Origin: Anaerosphaera aminiphila DSM 21120
Lineage (GTDB): Bacteria; Bacillota; Clostridia; Tissierellales; Peptoniphilaceae
Length of the DNA stretch: 64,000 bases
Reading direction: 5' to 3'
Assembly: GCF_900129925.1 (NCBI RefSeq)
Contig: NZ_FQXI01000001.1
Coordinates: forward strand, 310,001-374,000
Shown: piece after piece, positions 37,999 to 46,343 of the stretch
Layout: every line of letters starts with the position of its first letter
How positions within the stretch are numbered: position 1 is the first letter of the stretch
The notes under the pieces: model-generated
Database searches by the model: none
What the model was told of the DNA's origin: nothing
What the model saw: the letters and a program-made list of their open reading frames with translations, nothing else
Position numbers and translations under genes: made by a program

Positions 37999-39045
37999 TT
38001 AAAAATCTCTAAAGCTTTCATGGGGCAGAAAAATAGAAAAAATACTTCCTTCTCCTATCTTGGAGGAAACCTTAATATATCCTCCCTGTTTTGAAATAAT
38101 ATTTCTTGATAGATATAGCCCTATACCAATTCCCTCTATATTGTGCACAGAGTCCTCTCTATAAAATCTTTGAAATATTTTCCCTTGAGATGATTCCACA
38201 ATTCCCATTCCCGAATCCTCAATATCTATTTTTGTATATTGTTCCCAATCTTCAACGCAGATTGATATTCTAGCATTCTCCGGTGTGTATTTAACCGCAT
38301 TATCTAAAATATTAAAGATTGCCTCCGCTGTCCACTTTACATCATGGGGAATTAACAAATCCTCTGAGCACTTTACAGTAATATCTAAAGACTTCTTCTT
38401 TGCCTCCAAATAAATATTGCCCACTGCCAAAGCAATGGTTTCGTAAATTGAATTCTTTGATTTTTCCAATTTTATAATTCCCGTTTCTAATCTGGATGTC
38501 TTTATCAGTGCATGAATTAAAAATTCTATTTTATCTACTTGGCTTTCTATGGTATTTAAATATTCTAACTTTTCTTTTTCATCAAAATCCTCCTCTTTCA
38601 AAAAGGATAATACCATTTTCAAATTGGTGGCAGGTGTCTTTAGCTGATGAGAAATATCTGAAATTAAAGATTCTAAATTTAATTTTTCCTCATTAATACT
38701 ATTCTTTCTCACTTGTAACATTTCATAAAGTCTGCGAAGCTTATACTCAACCTTTGAAAAGAGTGTTTCCTCATCTGAATTAAATTTTAAATTTATTTTA
38801 TCTTTAGTCATTTCATCAATCGTCTCACAAATTTCATCTACAAAATTTGCATTTATTGTCTTTAAATTTTTCATTAATAACAAACTCCAAAATATGGATA
38901 ACAGTACTGTCACCACACTAATAGATAGTAAAAGAACCCTTGAAACATTTAGGCAAATTAAGACAAATAAGGGAATTTGTATGAAAAATATCCCAACTAA
39001 AAACATAAAATATGATTTTTTTAAGGAAAGACTCTTACTTTTCAT
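37999..39045 (-). CDS. Membrane sensor histidine kinase
   Basis: 348 residues. Two membrane helices (about 12-30 and 35-53) separated by a very short loop make an intramembrane-sensing type kinase. HisKA: ISDISHQLKTPATNLKMVLS (His about 135); HATPase: NILDNAVKYTPEN (N), IEDSGMGI (G1), GIGIGLYLSRNI (G2). Kinases with such tiny extracellular loops commonly sense through an ABC transporter, as in BceS. The start overlaps the response regulator stop by 11 bp. Confidence 0.92.
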   Translation of the reverse strand: MKSKSLSLKKSYFMFLVGIFFIQIPLFVLICLNVSRVLLLSISVVTVLLSIFWSLLLMKNLKTINANFVDEICETIDEMTKDKINLKFNSDEETLFSKVEYKLRRLYEMLQVRKNSINEEKLNLESLISDISHQLKTPATNLKMVLSFLKEEDFDEKEKLEYLNTIESQVDKIEFLIHALIKTSRLETGIIKLEKSKNSIYETIALAVGNIYLEAKKKSLDITVKCSEDLLIPHDVKWTAEAIFNILDNAVKYTPENARISICVEDWEQYTKIDIEDSGMGIVESSQGKIFQRFYREDSVHNIEGIGIGLYLSRNIISKQGGYIKVSSKIGEGSIFSIFLPHESFRDF

Positions 39046-39745
39046 TGCTTTCTCCTTCTATAAACATATATCCCATTCCATAGACAGTCTGAATATATTT
39101 TTTCTCACCACAGTCAATCTTTCTTCTCAATCGACTGATTGCAGCCGTCAAAGTATGCTCTTCTACAAAATCTTCACTACTTCCCCAAAGTAAATCCATA
39201 AGTTTGTTCCTAGTTAGTAATGTATTTTTATTCTTAATAAATATTTTTAATATTTGGAACTCAAAAGGAGATAGTTCCAAGGAATTCCTATCAACTTCTG
39301 CACAGAGTCTTGAAAAGTTTACCTTTAAATCTCCATTGTCATATATATCGTCAAGTTTTCCAGAGTGACTTTCCTTTGAAGCAGCTAATAAATTGAATAT
39401 AGATTTTATTTTCAACAACAATATTTCATTAGAAAATGGTTTCGTAATATATTCCACTGCTCCAGATTGGTATCCTCTAATAATATCCTCTTTTAAATCA
39501 TTTGCAGTTAAGATTATAATCGGTAGTTCAGCCTTTGTACTTTGAATTACTTTTAGAAAATTGTATCCTGAACCATCAGGTAAATTAATATCTAAAATTA
39601 TTAAATCTAAATGTTTTGTTGCTAAAAAATTATTTGCTTCCCTTAAAGAATAAGCTTGAAAAACTTTATATCCACTATTCCTAATAATATTCGAGACCAT
39701 CTTATTCATCAACTCATCATCTTCAACTAGAAGTATATTTTTCAT
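39035..39745 (-). CDS. OmpR-family response regulator
   Basis: 236 residues: receiver domain (about 1-118) with acidic pocket LVEDDE, phosphorylated Asp in LIILDINLPDG and Lys in YITKPFSNE, then a winged-helix DNA-binding domain ending IQTVYGMGYMF. Together with the kinase at 37999 and the ABC pair it forms a regulator-kinase-ATPase-permease set. A GGAG RBS precedes the ATG. Upstream, 39746-40015 is an AT-rich divergent promoter region shared with ggt; I saw no clear operator there. Confidence 0.93.
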   Translation of the reverse strand: MKNILLVEDDELMNKMVSNIIRNSGYKVFQAYSLREANNFLATKHLDLIILDINLPDGSGYNFLKVIQSTKAELPIIILTANDLKEDIIRGYQSGAVEYITKPFSNEILLLKIKSIFNLLAASKESHSGKLDDIYDNGDLKVNFSRLCAEVDRNSLELSPFEFQILKIFIKNKNTLLTRNKLMDLLWGSSEDFVEEHTLTAAISRLRRKIDCGEKKYIQTVYGMGYMFIEGESNEK

Positions 39746-40015
39746 ATGACCACTCCTCTCAACTATATGTAAACTATTGCATAGTAAATATTTATATTAT
39801 TTTTTTATAATAGTCATTAAATTTAATATTATTATACACCATTACAAAATTATATTATTTTCCACGTTTCCGCTATTTAAACAATTAAAACATTAAAAAA
39901 TACAAAGAAAAAAGATTATTTATGATAAACTTAGTTTAGTATTTATTTGTTGTTTTTAATTATACTATTAGGAATTTTAGTTAACTTTCAATAAAATTAT
40001 TTTGGAGGTATTATT

Positions 40016-41623
40016 ATGAATTTTGACGCTTTAAAAAATGATTATCCCTCTAGACGTAGCTTAATGTATAGTCGCAAGGGAATGGTTTGTACTTCCCAAC
40101 CACTAGCAGCACAAGCAGGTTTAGATATGATAAAAAAAGGTGGAAATGCAGTTGATGCAGCGATTGCAACAGCTGTATGCATGACAGTTCTTGAGCCAAC
40201 TTCAAATGGAATTGGAGGCGATTCCTTTGCATTAATATGGATGAACGGCAAATTACATGGATTAAATTCCAGTGGTGTAGTCCCAAAGTCATTGAATGTT
40301 GATGTAATTGAAAACCTTGGATATAAAAAAATACCTGAGAGAGGTTGGATTCCGGTTATGGTTCCGGGAGCTCCTGCTGCATGGGCAGAACTTTCTGAGA
40401 AATTTGGTAAATTATCACTTGAAGAAGTATTTGAACCGGCTATCCAATATGCAGAAGAAGGATATCCTGTCAGCCCAATAATATCTAAACTATGGGATAA
40501 TTCCTATAGTGAATTTAAAAACACTTTAAAAGGAAAAAATTTCGAGCCATGGTTTGAAGCTTTTACAATAAATGGAAGAGCTCCCGCTCCGGGAGAAATA
40601 TGGAAATCAACTAAACTTGCAGATACATTAAGAAAAATTGCCAAATCAAAATCATCGGAATTTTATAGAGGAGAATTAGCTGATAAAATTGATACTTTTT
40701 CTAAAAAGACTGGTGGCTATATAAGAAAATCTGATTTAGAAAATTATTGGTGTGAATGGGTTGACCCAATTCATATAAATTATAGAGGGTATGATGTCTG
40801 GGAAATTCCTCCAAATGGAAATGGAATTGTAGCATTGATGGCGTTAAACATACTAAAAGGATTTGAATTTACTAAAAGAGATACTGCTGACACAATTCAT
40901 AAACAGTTAGAAGCTATGAAGTTGGCGTTTACTGATGGAAAAAGATACATATCTGATATAAAATCTATGAAAGTAACTACAGAGCAACTTCTGTCAGACA
41001 AATATGCAGCAGAACGTAGAAATTTAATAAGTGATACTGCCCTACTTCCCAAGGCAGGCAATCCGCAATGTGGTGATACAGTATATCTATGTACTGCTGA
41101 TGGAGAGGGAAATATGGTTTCATTTATTCAAAGTAACTATATGGGATTTGGATCGGGCATTGTTATACCTGAAACTGGAATTAGCTTGCAAAATAGAGGG
41201 TATGGTTTTACTCTTGATAAAAATATGGAAAATTTTTTAGAACCCGGTAAAAAAGCTTTTCATACAATAATCCCTGGATTTCTATCTAAGGATAATGAAG
41301 CTATTGGCCCCTTTGGTGTAATGGGTGGTTTTATGCAGCCTCAGGGACATGTTCAAGTAATTACAAACACAATAGATTTTCATATGAATCCTCAAGAAGC
41401 ACTAGATGCTCCTAGATGGCAGTGGATAGGCGAAAAAAATATCCAAGTTGAACAACATTTTTCACGTGCCTTAATAGAAGATTTAATAAATAGAGGTCAT
41501 AATATAAGTGTACTTCCTGAATCTCTTACATTTGGAAGAGGTCAAATCATTTGGCGCAATCATGAAGGAGTCCTTGCAGGAGCAACAGAACCAAGAGCTG
41601 ACGGAGTAGTTGCCACTTGGTAG
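40016..41623 (+). CDS. Gamma-glutamyltransferase-family (YwrD-like) Ntn hydrolase
   Basis: 535 residues, no signal peptide, so probably cytosolic unlike classical GGT. The large subunit starts YSRKGMVCTSQPLAAQAG, with GGNAVDAAIATAV and SNGIGGDSFALIW. The autoprocessing site is CGDT/VYLC with Thr355 as predicted nucleophile, and the small subunit has FGSGIVIPETGISLQNRG. These cleave gamma-glutamyl bonds, or in the YwrD branch have unknown substrates. The usual TTHFSVVD is replaced by DTVYLCTAD, typical of that branch. RBS GGAGG. Confidence 0.9.
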   Translation: MNFDALKNDYPSRRSLMYSRKGMVCTSQPLAAQAGLDMIKKGGNAVDAAIATAVCMTVLEPTSNGIGGDSFALIWMNGKLHGLNSSGVVPKSLNVDVIENLGYKKIPERGWIPVMVPGAPAAWAELSEKFGKLSLEEVFEPAIQYAEEGYPVSPIISKLWDNSYSEFKNTLKGKNFEPWFEAFTINGRAPAPGEIWKSTKLADTLRKIAKSKSSEFYRGELADKIDTFSKKTGGYIRKSDLENYWCEWVDPIHINYRGYDVWEIPPNGNGIVALMALNILKGFEFTKRDTADTIHKQLEAMKLAFTDGKRYISDIKSMKVTTEQLLSDKYAAERRNLISDTALLPKAGNPQCGDTVYLCTADGEGNMVSFIQSNYMGFGSGIVIPETGISLQNRGYGFTLDKNMENFLEPGKKAFHTIIPGFLSKDNEAIGPFGVMGGFMQPQGHVQVITNTIDFHMNPQEALDAPRWQWIGEKNIQVEQHFSRALIEDLINRGHNISVLPESLTFGRGQIIWRNHEGVLAGATEPRADGVVATW

Positions 41624-41649
41624 ATATTTAACTTGGTAGATATTTAACT
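41615..41649 (+). repeat. 16-bp tandem repeat at the end of the GGT gene
   Basis: ACTTGGTAGATATTTA occurs twice back to back (41615-41630, 41631-41646), plus the first bases of a third unit. The first copy contains the last codons and TAG stop of the gene, so the second copy is a duplicate of the stop region. Confidence 0.9.
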
Positions 41650-41709
41650 CGCTCATTATATCTGATTAATTAAAAAAACAGTAAATTTTAAATACCTCTT
41701 AAATAAAAT

Positions 41710-41748
41710 AAGAATAGTAAATTAACTTTTAAAGTTTTTACTATTCTT
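41710..41748. terminator. Bidirectional terminator between GGT and the YiiX-like gene
   Basis: AAGAATAGTAAA (41710-41721) pairs perfectly with 41737-41748 over a 15-nt loop; A/T-rich on both flanks, with no long T run on the plus side. Confidence 0.65.
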
Positions 41749-41821
41749 GCTTTCCATATATTATTTGTAATCTTTTTACCTATGTTACAAACTAAATAAT
41801 ATTTATTTAGAGCCATAATTT

Positions 41822-42412
41822 TTAGGCAATTAACAGCTTTGAATATCTAGGTTGAATTACAAGTTGACTTAAATACCCAGAAAAACACAAGTCCAGATCT
41901 TTCATTTTTGTAAAGTCATCTGGTAAATATAAAGCACTGTGTTTAGACAGTCGCACAGCTTTCATTTGATCTAGTATTTCCGATACAAACTGTGAACAAA
42001 AATATCTATTTTTCATTGGATAGACAATTCGTAAAAGACACAGTATTACACCTAACAAATTGTATTTAAATTTATAGGACTGCTTTTCATGGTCATCTAA
42101 GGTAGCTTTTGTTATCCTATATACTTCATCTGATACTTCTATGCTATATAAAGCACAGGGAACTTCCTTTTTATTGAAGGTGGGGTATTGTCTTGGCAGC
42201 TCTTTTCTAAATCCCTTAGTAACATAACTATAAAAAGTATCATTGGAATCGCTTATGCCTATAGAAACATGGTTGTATTTACTCCTAGATATACACTGAA
42301 ATACCTTTGAAAATGTATCAGGATAGCGCATTAAGAGAATATATATATAGCGTTTATTATCTGTTCTCTGCTGTTCTAATTTATCAGCGGTATTTAAATA
42401 AGTACAAATCAT
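41822..42412 (-). CDS. Permuted papain-like cysteine hydrolase (YiiX/YebB-like NlpC/P60)
   Basis: 196 residues, cytosolic by sequence. The His in RSKYNHVSIGIS (about 46) precedes the Cys in RYFCSQFVSEIL (about 148), the order seen in circularly permuted NlpC/P60 (YiiX/LRAT-like) enzymes. These act on peptides or acyl bonds, but substrates in Bacillota are largely unknown. GGAGG lies 13 nt before the ATG, long for an RBS, so the start is less certain. It lies just after the micropeptide cluster, same strand, 364 bp away. Confidence 0.7.
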   Translation of the reverse strand: MICTYLNTADKLEQQRTDNKRYIYILLMRYPDTFSKVFQCISRSKYNHVSIGISDSNDTFYSYVTKGFRKELPRQYPTFNKKEVPCALYSIEVSDEVYRITKATLDDHEKQSYKFKYNLLGVILCLLRIVYPMKNRYFCSQFVSEILDQMKAVRLSKHSALYLPDDFTKMKDLDLCFSGYLSQLVIQPRYSKLLIA

Positions 42413-42776
42413 ATTATATACGACACCTCCATTATTAATAATTTTTTATAAACTATTTTAATCATATATTACTTCTCTCAATAAGTAAATTCATAAATCT
42501 GTTTTTTTATATAAAATTTTTTTTACAATTCACTTTTATATGCCTTTTCAAATATTACTATAAAACCACTTAAATATACAAAAATTCCGTTGAATTTAAT
42601 TTTACTAGGGTGATTTATTTTTATTGCATTTCTATTATACCATCTTCAGTATTTTTTACTTACTAAATATTAATATAGTTTTATTTTAATAATATTTTTA
42701 AATTGTTGAAATAAATCATTTTTCTAACACATACCTATGACAACGCATAAGTTCTTTAATAGTTACATATATTTAT
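42413..42776. other. Non-coding AT-rich gap
   Basis: I see no convincing gene, clear terminator stem or operator in this 364-bp stretch between the micro-ORF cluster and the YiiX-like gene. Some of it must hold the end of the micro-ORF transcript and the promoter of the hydrolase. Confidence 0.5.
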
Positions 42777-42854
42777 CTATTTTTTTCTTTTCGTACTAAT
42801 TCCTATAATAATTACTACAACAACAATTATTGCAATTACAACTATTGTTTTCAT
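42777..42854 (-). CDS. 25-residue single-helix micropeptide A
   Basis: ATG 42854, stop TAG at 42777. The peptide is one very hydrophobic helix (MKTIVVIAIIVVVVIIIGIS) with a basic tail TKRKK. GAGGTG lies 6 nt before the ATG. It is the last of three consecutive micro-ORFs with the same plan, on the same strand. No homologue is recognised; possibilities are a membrane-stress peptide, transporter accessory or toxin-like peptide. Confidence 0.55.
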   Translation of the reverse strand: MKTIVVIAIIVVVVIIIGISTKRKK

Positions 42855-42891
42855 ATTCTCACCTCTTCTTTAAATAAATATAGATTTATAT

Positions 42892-42969
42892 TTATTTATT
42901 TTTCTTTTTGATAATACCTAAACCAACTACTCCTACTGCTATTACTGCAACTACAACTACTGGATTCAT
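42892..42969 (-). CDS. 25-residue single-helix micropeptide B
   Basis: ATG 42969 with AGAGGAG upstream, TAA at 42892. The sequence is a hydrophobic Val/Gly/Ala helix beginning MNPVVVVAVIAVGVVGLG and ending KKKNK, topologically like micropeptide A with a positively charged inner end. It lies 37 bp upstream of A in transcription order. Function unknown. Confidence 0.58.
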   Translation of the reverse strand: MNPVVVVAVIAVGVVGLGIIKKKNK

Positions 42970-43000
42970 GTTTTTACTCCTCTCTAAATTTTAATACTAA

Positions 43001-43093
43001 CTACGCTCTGCTCTCTATACATTTAACATTCGCTATTTTAGCAACTGTCAACACTGTAACGATTAAAATACCTATCATAAATTTTTTATTCAT
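43001..43093 (-). CDS. 30-residue single-helix micropeptide C
   Basis: ATG 43093 with GGGGGA 8 nt upstream, TAG at 43001. The start MNKKFMIGILIVTVLTVAKI makes a single short hydrophobic helix, followed by a polar tail with one Cys. It starts 17 bp after the 43111 gene stops, so it is very likely in the same transcript. It is first of the three micro-ORFs. Function unknown; a leaderless-peptide or membrane-anchor role is possible. Confidence 0.55.
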   Translation of the reverse strand: MNKKFMIGILIVTVLTVAKIANVKCIESRA

Positions 43094-43110
43094 AGTACTT
43101 TCCCCCAAAT

Positions 43111-43644
43111 TTAATTTTCTAACAGACGATTTGCTCTTTCACACACTTCATAAATTTCATCGTACTTATTATCTATTAATGGTGTAACTTCAGCAGTTTT
43201 TTTTGCATAAGTAGACTTATATAAAAAATATGGTAAAATCCACCCCATAAATCCGGGTATTGCCAAAATAATACAGAGAATTATATTTGAAGCAATTACT
43301 GCAAAGGTTGAACCCGCCATAAAAGCAGTCCCAATTAATCCAACTACTAATGCCACTATAGATGCATTTGTTGCTTTTGTCCTTTCCATGCTGCTAACCT
43401 CATTTACACAGGTGTCAAACTGTCTTTGCAATCGTGTAAGTTCCATTTTGTTTAAAATTTTTCTATCTCTTTTAAATTTTAACGTAATATTGTTAAGACC
43501 TCCATGTGGTGTTGACGTTTTATCCAGCATCCATCCAAAATTTTTATATCCATCTACATATACAGACTCCATATCACGGTCTACTGTGATATCTCTATAT
43601 TCATATCCGACAAAAGTTCCATTACTAGAAATTGTCTCATTCAA
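43111..43644 (-). CDS. Small membrane protein, paralogue 1 of a YEY-FGW family
   Basis: 177 residues from the TTG at 43644, which has AGGAG 10 nt upstream and aligns with its paralogue; a GTG at 43686 has no RBS. N-terminal ~60 residues hold VGYEYRDITVDRDMESVYVD and YKNFGWML, followed by LKFKRDRKILNKMELTRLQR, a helical/coiled-coil part, and two membrane helices (about 98-118 and 122-146). The same layout recurs in the neighbour at 43754. I do not recognise a described function. Co-oriented with micropeptides and a two-component system. Confidence 0.7.
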   Translation of the reverse strand: MNETISSNGTFVGYEYRDITVDRDMESVYVDGYKNFGWMLDKTSTPHGGLNNITLKFKRDRKILNKMELTRLQRQFDTCVNEVSSMERTKATNASIVALVVGLIGTAFMAGSTFAVIASNIILCIILAIPGFMGWILPYFLYKSTYAKKTAEVTPLIDNKYDEIYEVCERANRLLEN

Positions 43645-43753
43645 TACCTTCACTCTCCTCTTGTATTTGCCATTATTTATAGACACTAAAATTCAATTGT
43701 CTTGGTCTTGATCTTCATTTATATGCTTATACATAAAACTATATCTTTCATCT

Positions 43754-44302
43754 TTAATTTAATATTCTATAAGCTTTTTCACAAGCTCCATATGCAATTT
43801 GAAATTGTTCATCTATCACAGTTGATGTCTGATTCGATTGTTTTTCTCCCACTTTAAAATATGCAAAAAAACCAATTGCACAAGAAACCACACCTAAGGC
43901 TATAAATAATATGCTAAAAATTGGATTTCCCACTACGAAATTATATATTCCAATAGCAAGTAAAGCTGTTCCAAGTATTCCCGTTCCCAATGTCGCTCCC
44001 ATAGTGTATGCTCTATTTCTACGTTCTATTTTATTCATTGCAGAGAGTGCCTCTTCACATTTATGCTCTAGTCTATTTAACTCTAATTTATTGTTAATTT
44101 GATGGTCGCGTTTGAATTTTAAGGATACCATATTAATTGAATCTAAATTATTAACTTGGTTTTCAGTTGTAAAATTATCCATTGTCTGTTCCTCAACTAA
44201 TATCCAGCCAAAGTTTTTTAAGCAGTCTTTATACATTGATGCAGTGTCAAAATTAACAGTTATATTTTTGTATTCATATAAAACAAATTTATTATGTTCC
44301 AT
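43754..44302 (-). CDS. Small membrane protein, paralogue 2 of a YEY-FGW family
   Basis: 182 residues from ATG 44302 (AAGGA 8 nt upstream). It repeats the plan of the 43111 product: LYEYKNITVNFDTASMYKDC, LKNFGWILVEE, then LKFKRDHQINNKLELNRLEH and two hydrophobic helices (about 108-128, 132-152). Sequence identity with the paralogue is moderate but clear in the N-terminal motif and the KFKRD helix. A tandem duplication of an uncharacterised family; the soluble part faces the cytosol if the positive-inside rule holds. Confidence 0.72.
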   Translation of the reverse strand: MEHNKFVLYEYKNITVNFDTASMYKDCLKNFGWILVEEQTMDNFTTENQVNNLDSINMVSLKFKRDHQINNKLELNRLEHKCEEALSAMNKIERRNRAYTMGATLGTGILGTALLAIGIYNFVVGNPIFSILFIALGVVSCAIGFFAYFKVGEKQSNQTSTVIDEQFQIAYGACEKAYRILN

Positions 44303-44347
44303 TATCAATTTCCTTTCCTGTTTAACCTATTACACTTTGAAATTTTC

Positions 44348-44716
44348 CTATTTAATTCCTTTAATAAGTGGAATAAGCATGAGTAAGCCTATAATGCCTA
44401 TAACTCCAAGTATTATTCCCAATACTAAGTTATTCCACACCATTATTAAAGACATGCCTATACCCAGCATAAGTGCGCCAACTATACCTAACAATGTACT
44501 AAATATCACTTTCCCCGACATGTGGATAGGAGCTTTATTTTCCATTTTTCGCCATATTCCCAATGTGATTAGAAGAATTATAATTCCAACAACTCCCATT
44601 ACTACACCCGGCTTAAATGCATTCCACTCCGGGAGTAGACACATACACATTCCAATTGCAGTAAATATTCCACCAATAGTACCTAAAATCATTGCTACAA
44701 AATTACTTTTTTTCAT
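44348..44716 (-). CDS. Four-helix small membrane protein
   Basis: 122 residues with four glycine-rich membrane helices (about 7-27, 36-52, 69-90, 95-117). Conserved-looking features are GTIGGIFTAIGMCMCLLPEW and GIVGALMLGIGMSLIMVW, which look like an internal repeat of a two-helix unit. An AGAGGT RBS precedes the ATG, and its promoter carries the 11-bp-phased operator (44770-44797). It heads the run of paralogues and micropeptides A-C. Function unknown. Confidence 0.72.
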   Translation of the reverse strand: MKKSNFVAMILGTIGGIFTAIGMCMCLLPEWNAFKPGVVMGVVGIIILLITLGIWRKMENKAPIHMSGKVIFSTLLGIVGALMLGIGMSLIMVWNNLVLGIILGVIGIIGLLMLIPLIKGIK

Positions 44717-44755
44717 TTTTTTTACCTCTTTCTATTTCTCTTAGTTTGTACTCTT

Positions 44756-44797
44756 ACTTTAACCTCTTATTGTATGAATTTTATTTGTGAATTGTTT
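44756..44797 (-). promoter_or_regulatory. Response-regulator operator/promoter of the four-helix protein gene
   Basis: On the plus strand TTGTAT (44770), TTATTT (44781) and TTGTTT (44792) start exactly 11 bp apart. The first repeat ends 8 bp from ACTTTA (44756-44761), which on the minus strand is a TAAAGT -10 box. This spacing and geometry repeat at two other promoters of the cluster. Three helically phased direct repeats are typical of OmpR-family binding. Confidence 0.75.
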
Positions 44798-44876
44798 GAT
44801 ATTTATTAATAAAAAACTTCTATAGTCATTACTATAAAAATATTCTTTTAATTTTTAATCCACTTTCTATAAATCT

Positions 44877-44978
44877 TTAATTTATATTCTTATTTGAACA
44901 TTTTTTTATATATCCTATGAAAATTATTAATATAAGAGCATTTTTCAACATCTTTGCTTTAAGATTATCTTTTCCCAT
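44877..44978 (-). CDS. 33-residue single-helix micropeptide D
   Basis: ATG 44978 with AGAGGT 5 nt upstream, TAA at 44877. It starts with a polar, basic MGKDNLKAKMLKN, then a helix ALILIIFIGYI and ends KKCSNKNIN. It has its own phased-repeat promoter (45011-45052) and lies between the two-component operon and the four-helix protein gene. Unlike A-C the charged part is mainly N-terminal. Function unknown. Confidence 0.5.
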   Translation of the reverse strand: MGKDNLKAKMLKNALILIIFIGYIKKCSNKNIN

Positions 44979-45010
44979 TTTTACCTCTTTTCTATTTAAT
45001 TTGTACTCTT

Positions 45011-45052
45011 ATTTTAACCACCTATTGTATGAACTTTGTTTGTGAATTGTTT
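45011..45052 (-). promoter_or_regulatory. Response-regulator operator/promoter of micropeptide D
   Basis: Plus-strand TTGTAT (45025), TTGTTT (45036) and TTGTTT (45047) start 11 bp apart, 8 bp from ATTTTA (45011-45016), i.e. a minus-strand TAAAAT -10. About 50 bp around it resemble the 44770 site, so the whole promoter has been duplicated. Confidence 0.78.
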
Positions 45053-45063
45053 AAAAATTATTA

Positions 45064-45093
45064 ATAAAAAAACAGCCCATAAACGGACTGCTT
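45064..45093 (-). terminator. Terminator of the two-component operon
   Basis: On the minus strand AGCAGTCC pairs with GGGCTGTT over a 6-nt loop (two wobbles) and is followed by T7. It ends transcription after the 45113 gene, before the operator of micropeptide D. Confidence 0.8.
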
Positions 45094-45112
45094 AAATAGT
45101 ACTATTTAAAAA

Positions 45113-46312
45113 TTATTCTTCGCAAATTGATACTTTCTCATATTTAAAACTATCTACTACTAAGTATAAACCCACTAGAGCGGCTAATCCTCCAAATACT
45201 ACTCCTGCCAACGCATTACTAAAACTGTTATCTCCTTCTGAGCTAAAGGACATAATTGCAGTTTGTGTAAGTACAAAGCAAAGTAGAGTAGATGAAAGCC
45301 CAATTGCCCGCAATGCCTTAGCTTCTACAGCCTTACTTTTATAAACTCGAAGAGCTTCCCTAATATTAATTCCGAACTCTACAAATGTATAAAGTGCAAT
45401 AATAAGTGCAACGTTCATATTATATACTCCAGACTTACCGCCAAAAAATAAACGTGTAGAATATAAAACATAGCATATACTGGCAGCTGATATAATAATA
45501 CCTACAATGCGGTAACTTAAAATTTGCTTTCCCTTTTCTTGCGTATGCATCTTTATAGCTATATATCTTGCAATTCCCATTCCTGCACTATAAAGTGCAT
45601 TAACAAACATAAAAAAAGACAGCGACATAATACTAAGAACCATTTTTCCCACAACGAGAAATACATCTTTTAGTATTGAAACTCTTGTAAAGGCAAGCTT
45701 TTTATCTTTTATTATAAGATAAACTAATTTAATACTATCTTTTGTACTTCTATAGTCACATAGGGAAACCATAATAATATTAATGGAGAATAAAATTGAC
45801 AATGCGCCAAAAACTACTGTTGATAACATTCCTAAAGTATTGCCTTCAGGACTAGTATTGTGCAGTAGTGTCGTAACAATTATTGACATAGGCACAGATA
45901 AGGAAGCTGCAACAGCAAATTTATAAAACTTTCCTGCTACTGTTTTATTTTTCCACCCTCCAAATATTTGTCCAAGCTGCAATGCGCTTAATATTCCAGA
46001 AAATGCAATAATTACATAGTTTTTAGAAGATGACATTGAAAGGAAATCAAAAAAATATAAAACCCCACTTGCTACCAAACTTAATGGTGGAATCAATAGC
46101 AAAAATCCAATGGACCTGCATTGAATTTTCTGAATATCTTCATCTTCATTTATAATAAATTTCACCTTAAGTTGCAGAGCCAAAAATACTGCTAAACATA
46201 TGCTACAAGCCATTACAAAACTTGAATTGTTGAGATAAGATAAAATAGTTATCATAACTGTTAAGAGCATATTGATGATATAAAATATTTTATTATTTAA
46301 TATAGATGTCAT
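45113..46312 (-). CDS. Polytopic membrane protein of the two-component operon
   Basis: 399 residues from ATG 46312 (GGAGG 8 nt upstream; a GTG one codon earlier is possible). About ten to eleven hydrophobic helices spread over its whole length, with short loops; an acidic ...DEDIQ loop near 62 and a basic central loop near 195-220 (YLIIKDKKLAFTR). No transporter signature I recognise. It lies 31 bp after the kinase stop and shares that operon, so it could be a signal input or an output of the system. Unknown function. Confidence 0.7.
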   Translation of the reverse strand: MTSILNNKIFYIINMLLTVMITILSYLNNSSFVMACSICLAVFLALQLKVKFIINEDEDIQKIQCRSIGFLLLIPPLSLVASGVLYFFDFLSMSSSKNYVIIAFSGILSALQLGQIFGGWKNKTVAGKFYKFAVAASLSVPMSIIVTTLLHNTSPEGNTLGMLSTVVFGALSILFSINIIMVSLCDYRSTKDSIKLVYLIIKDKKLAFTRVSILKDVFLVVGKMVLSIMSLSFFMFVNALYSAGMGIARYIAIKMHTQEKGKQILSYRIVGIIISAASICYVLYSTRLFFGGKSGVYNMNVALIIALYTFVEFGINIREALRVYKSKAVEAKALRAIGLSSTLLCFVLTQTAIMSFSSEGDNSFSNALAGVVFGGLAALVGLYLVVDSFKYEKVSICEE

Positions 46313-46343
46313 CACCGTGTCCTCCAATGTAAATCATTTATCT

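Noticed and set aside
44112-44744. Long plus-strand frame (210 codons) opposite the small-membrane-protein genes
   Set aside because: Its sequence is a shadow of the real minus-strand genes 43754-44302 and 44348-44716, which have RBS and coherent topology.
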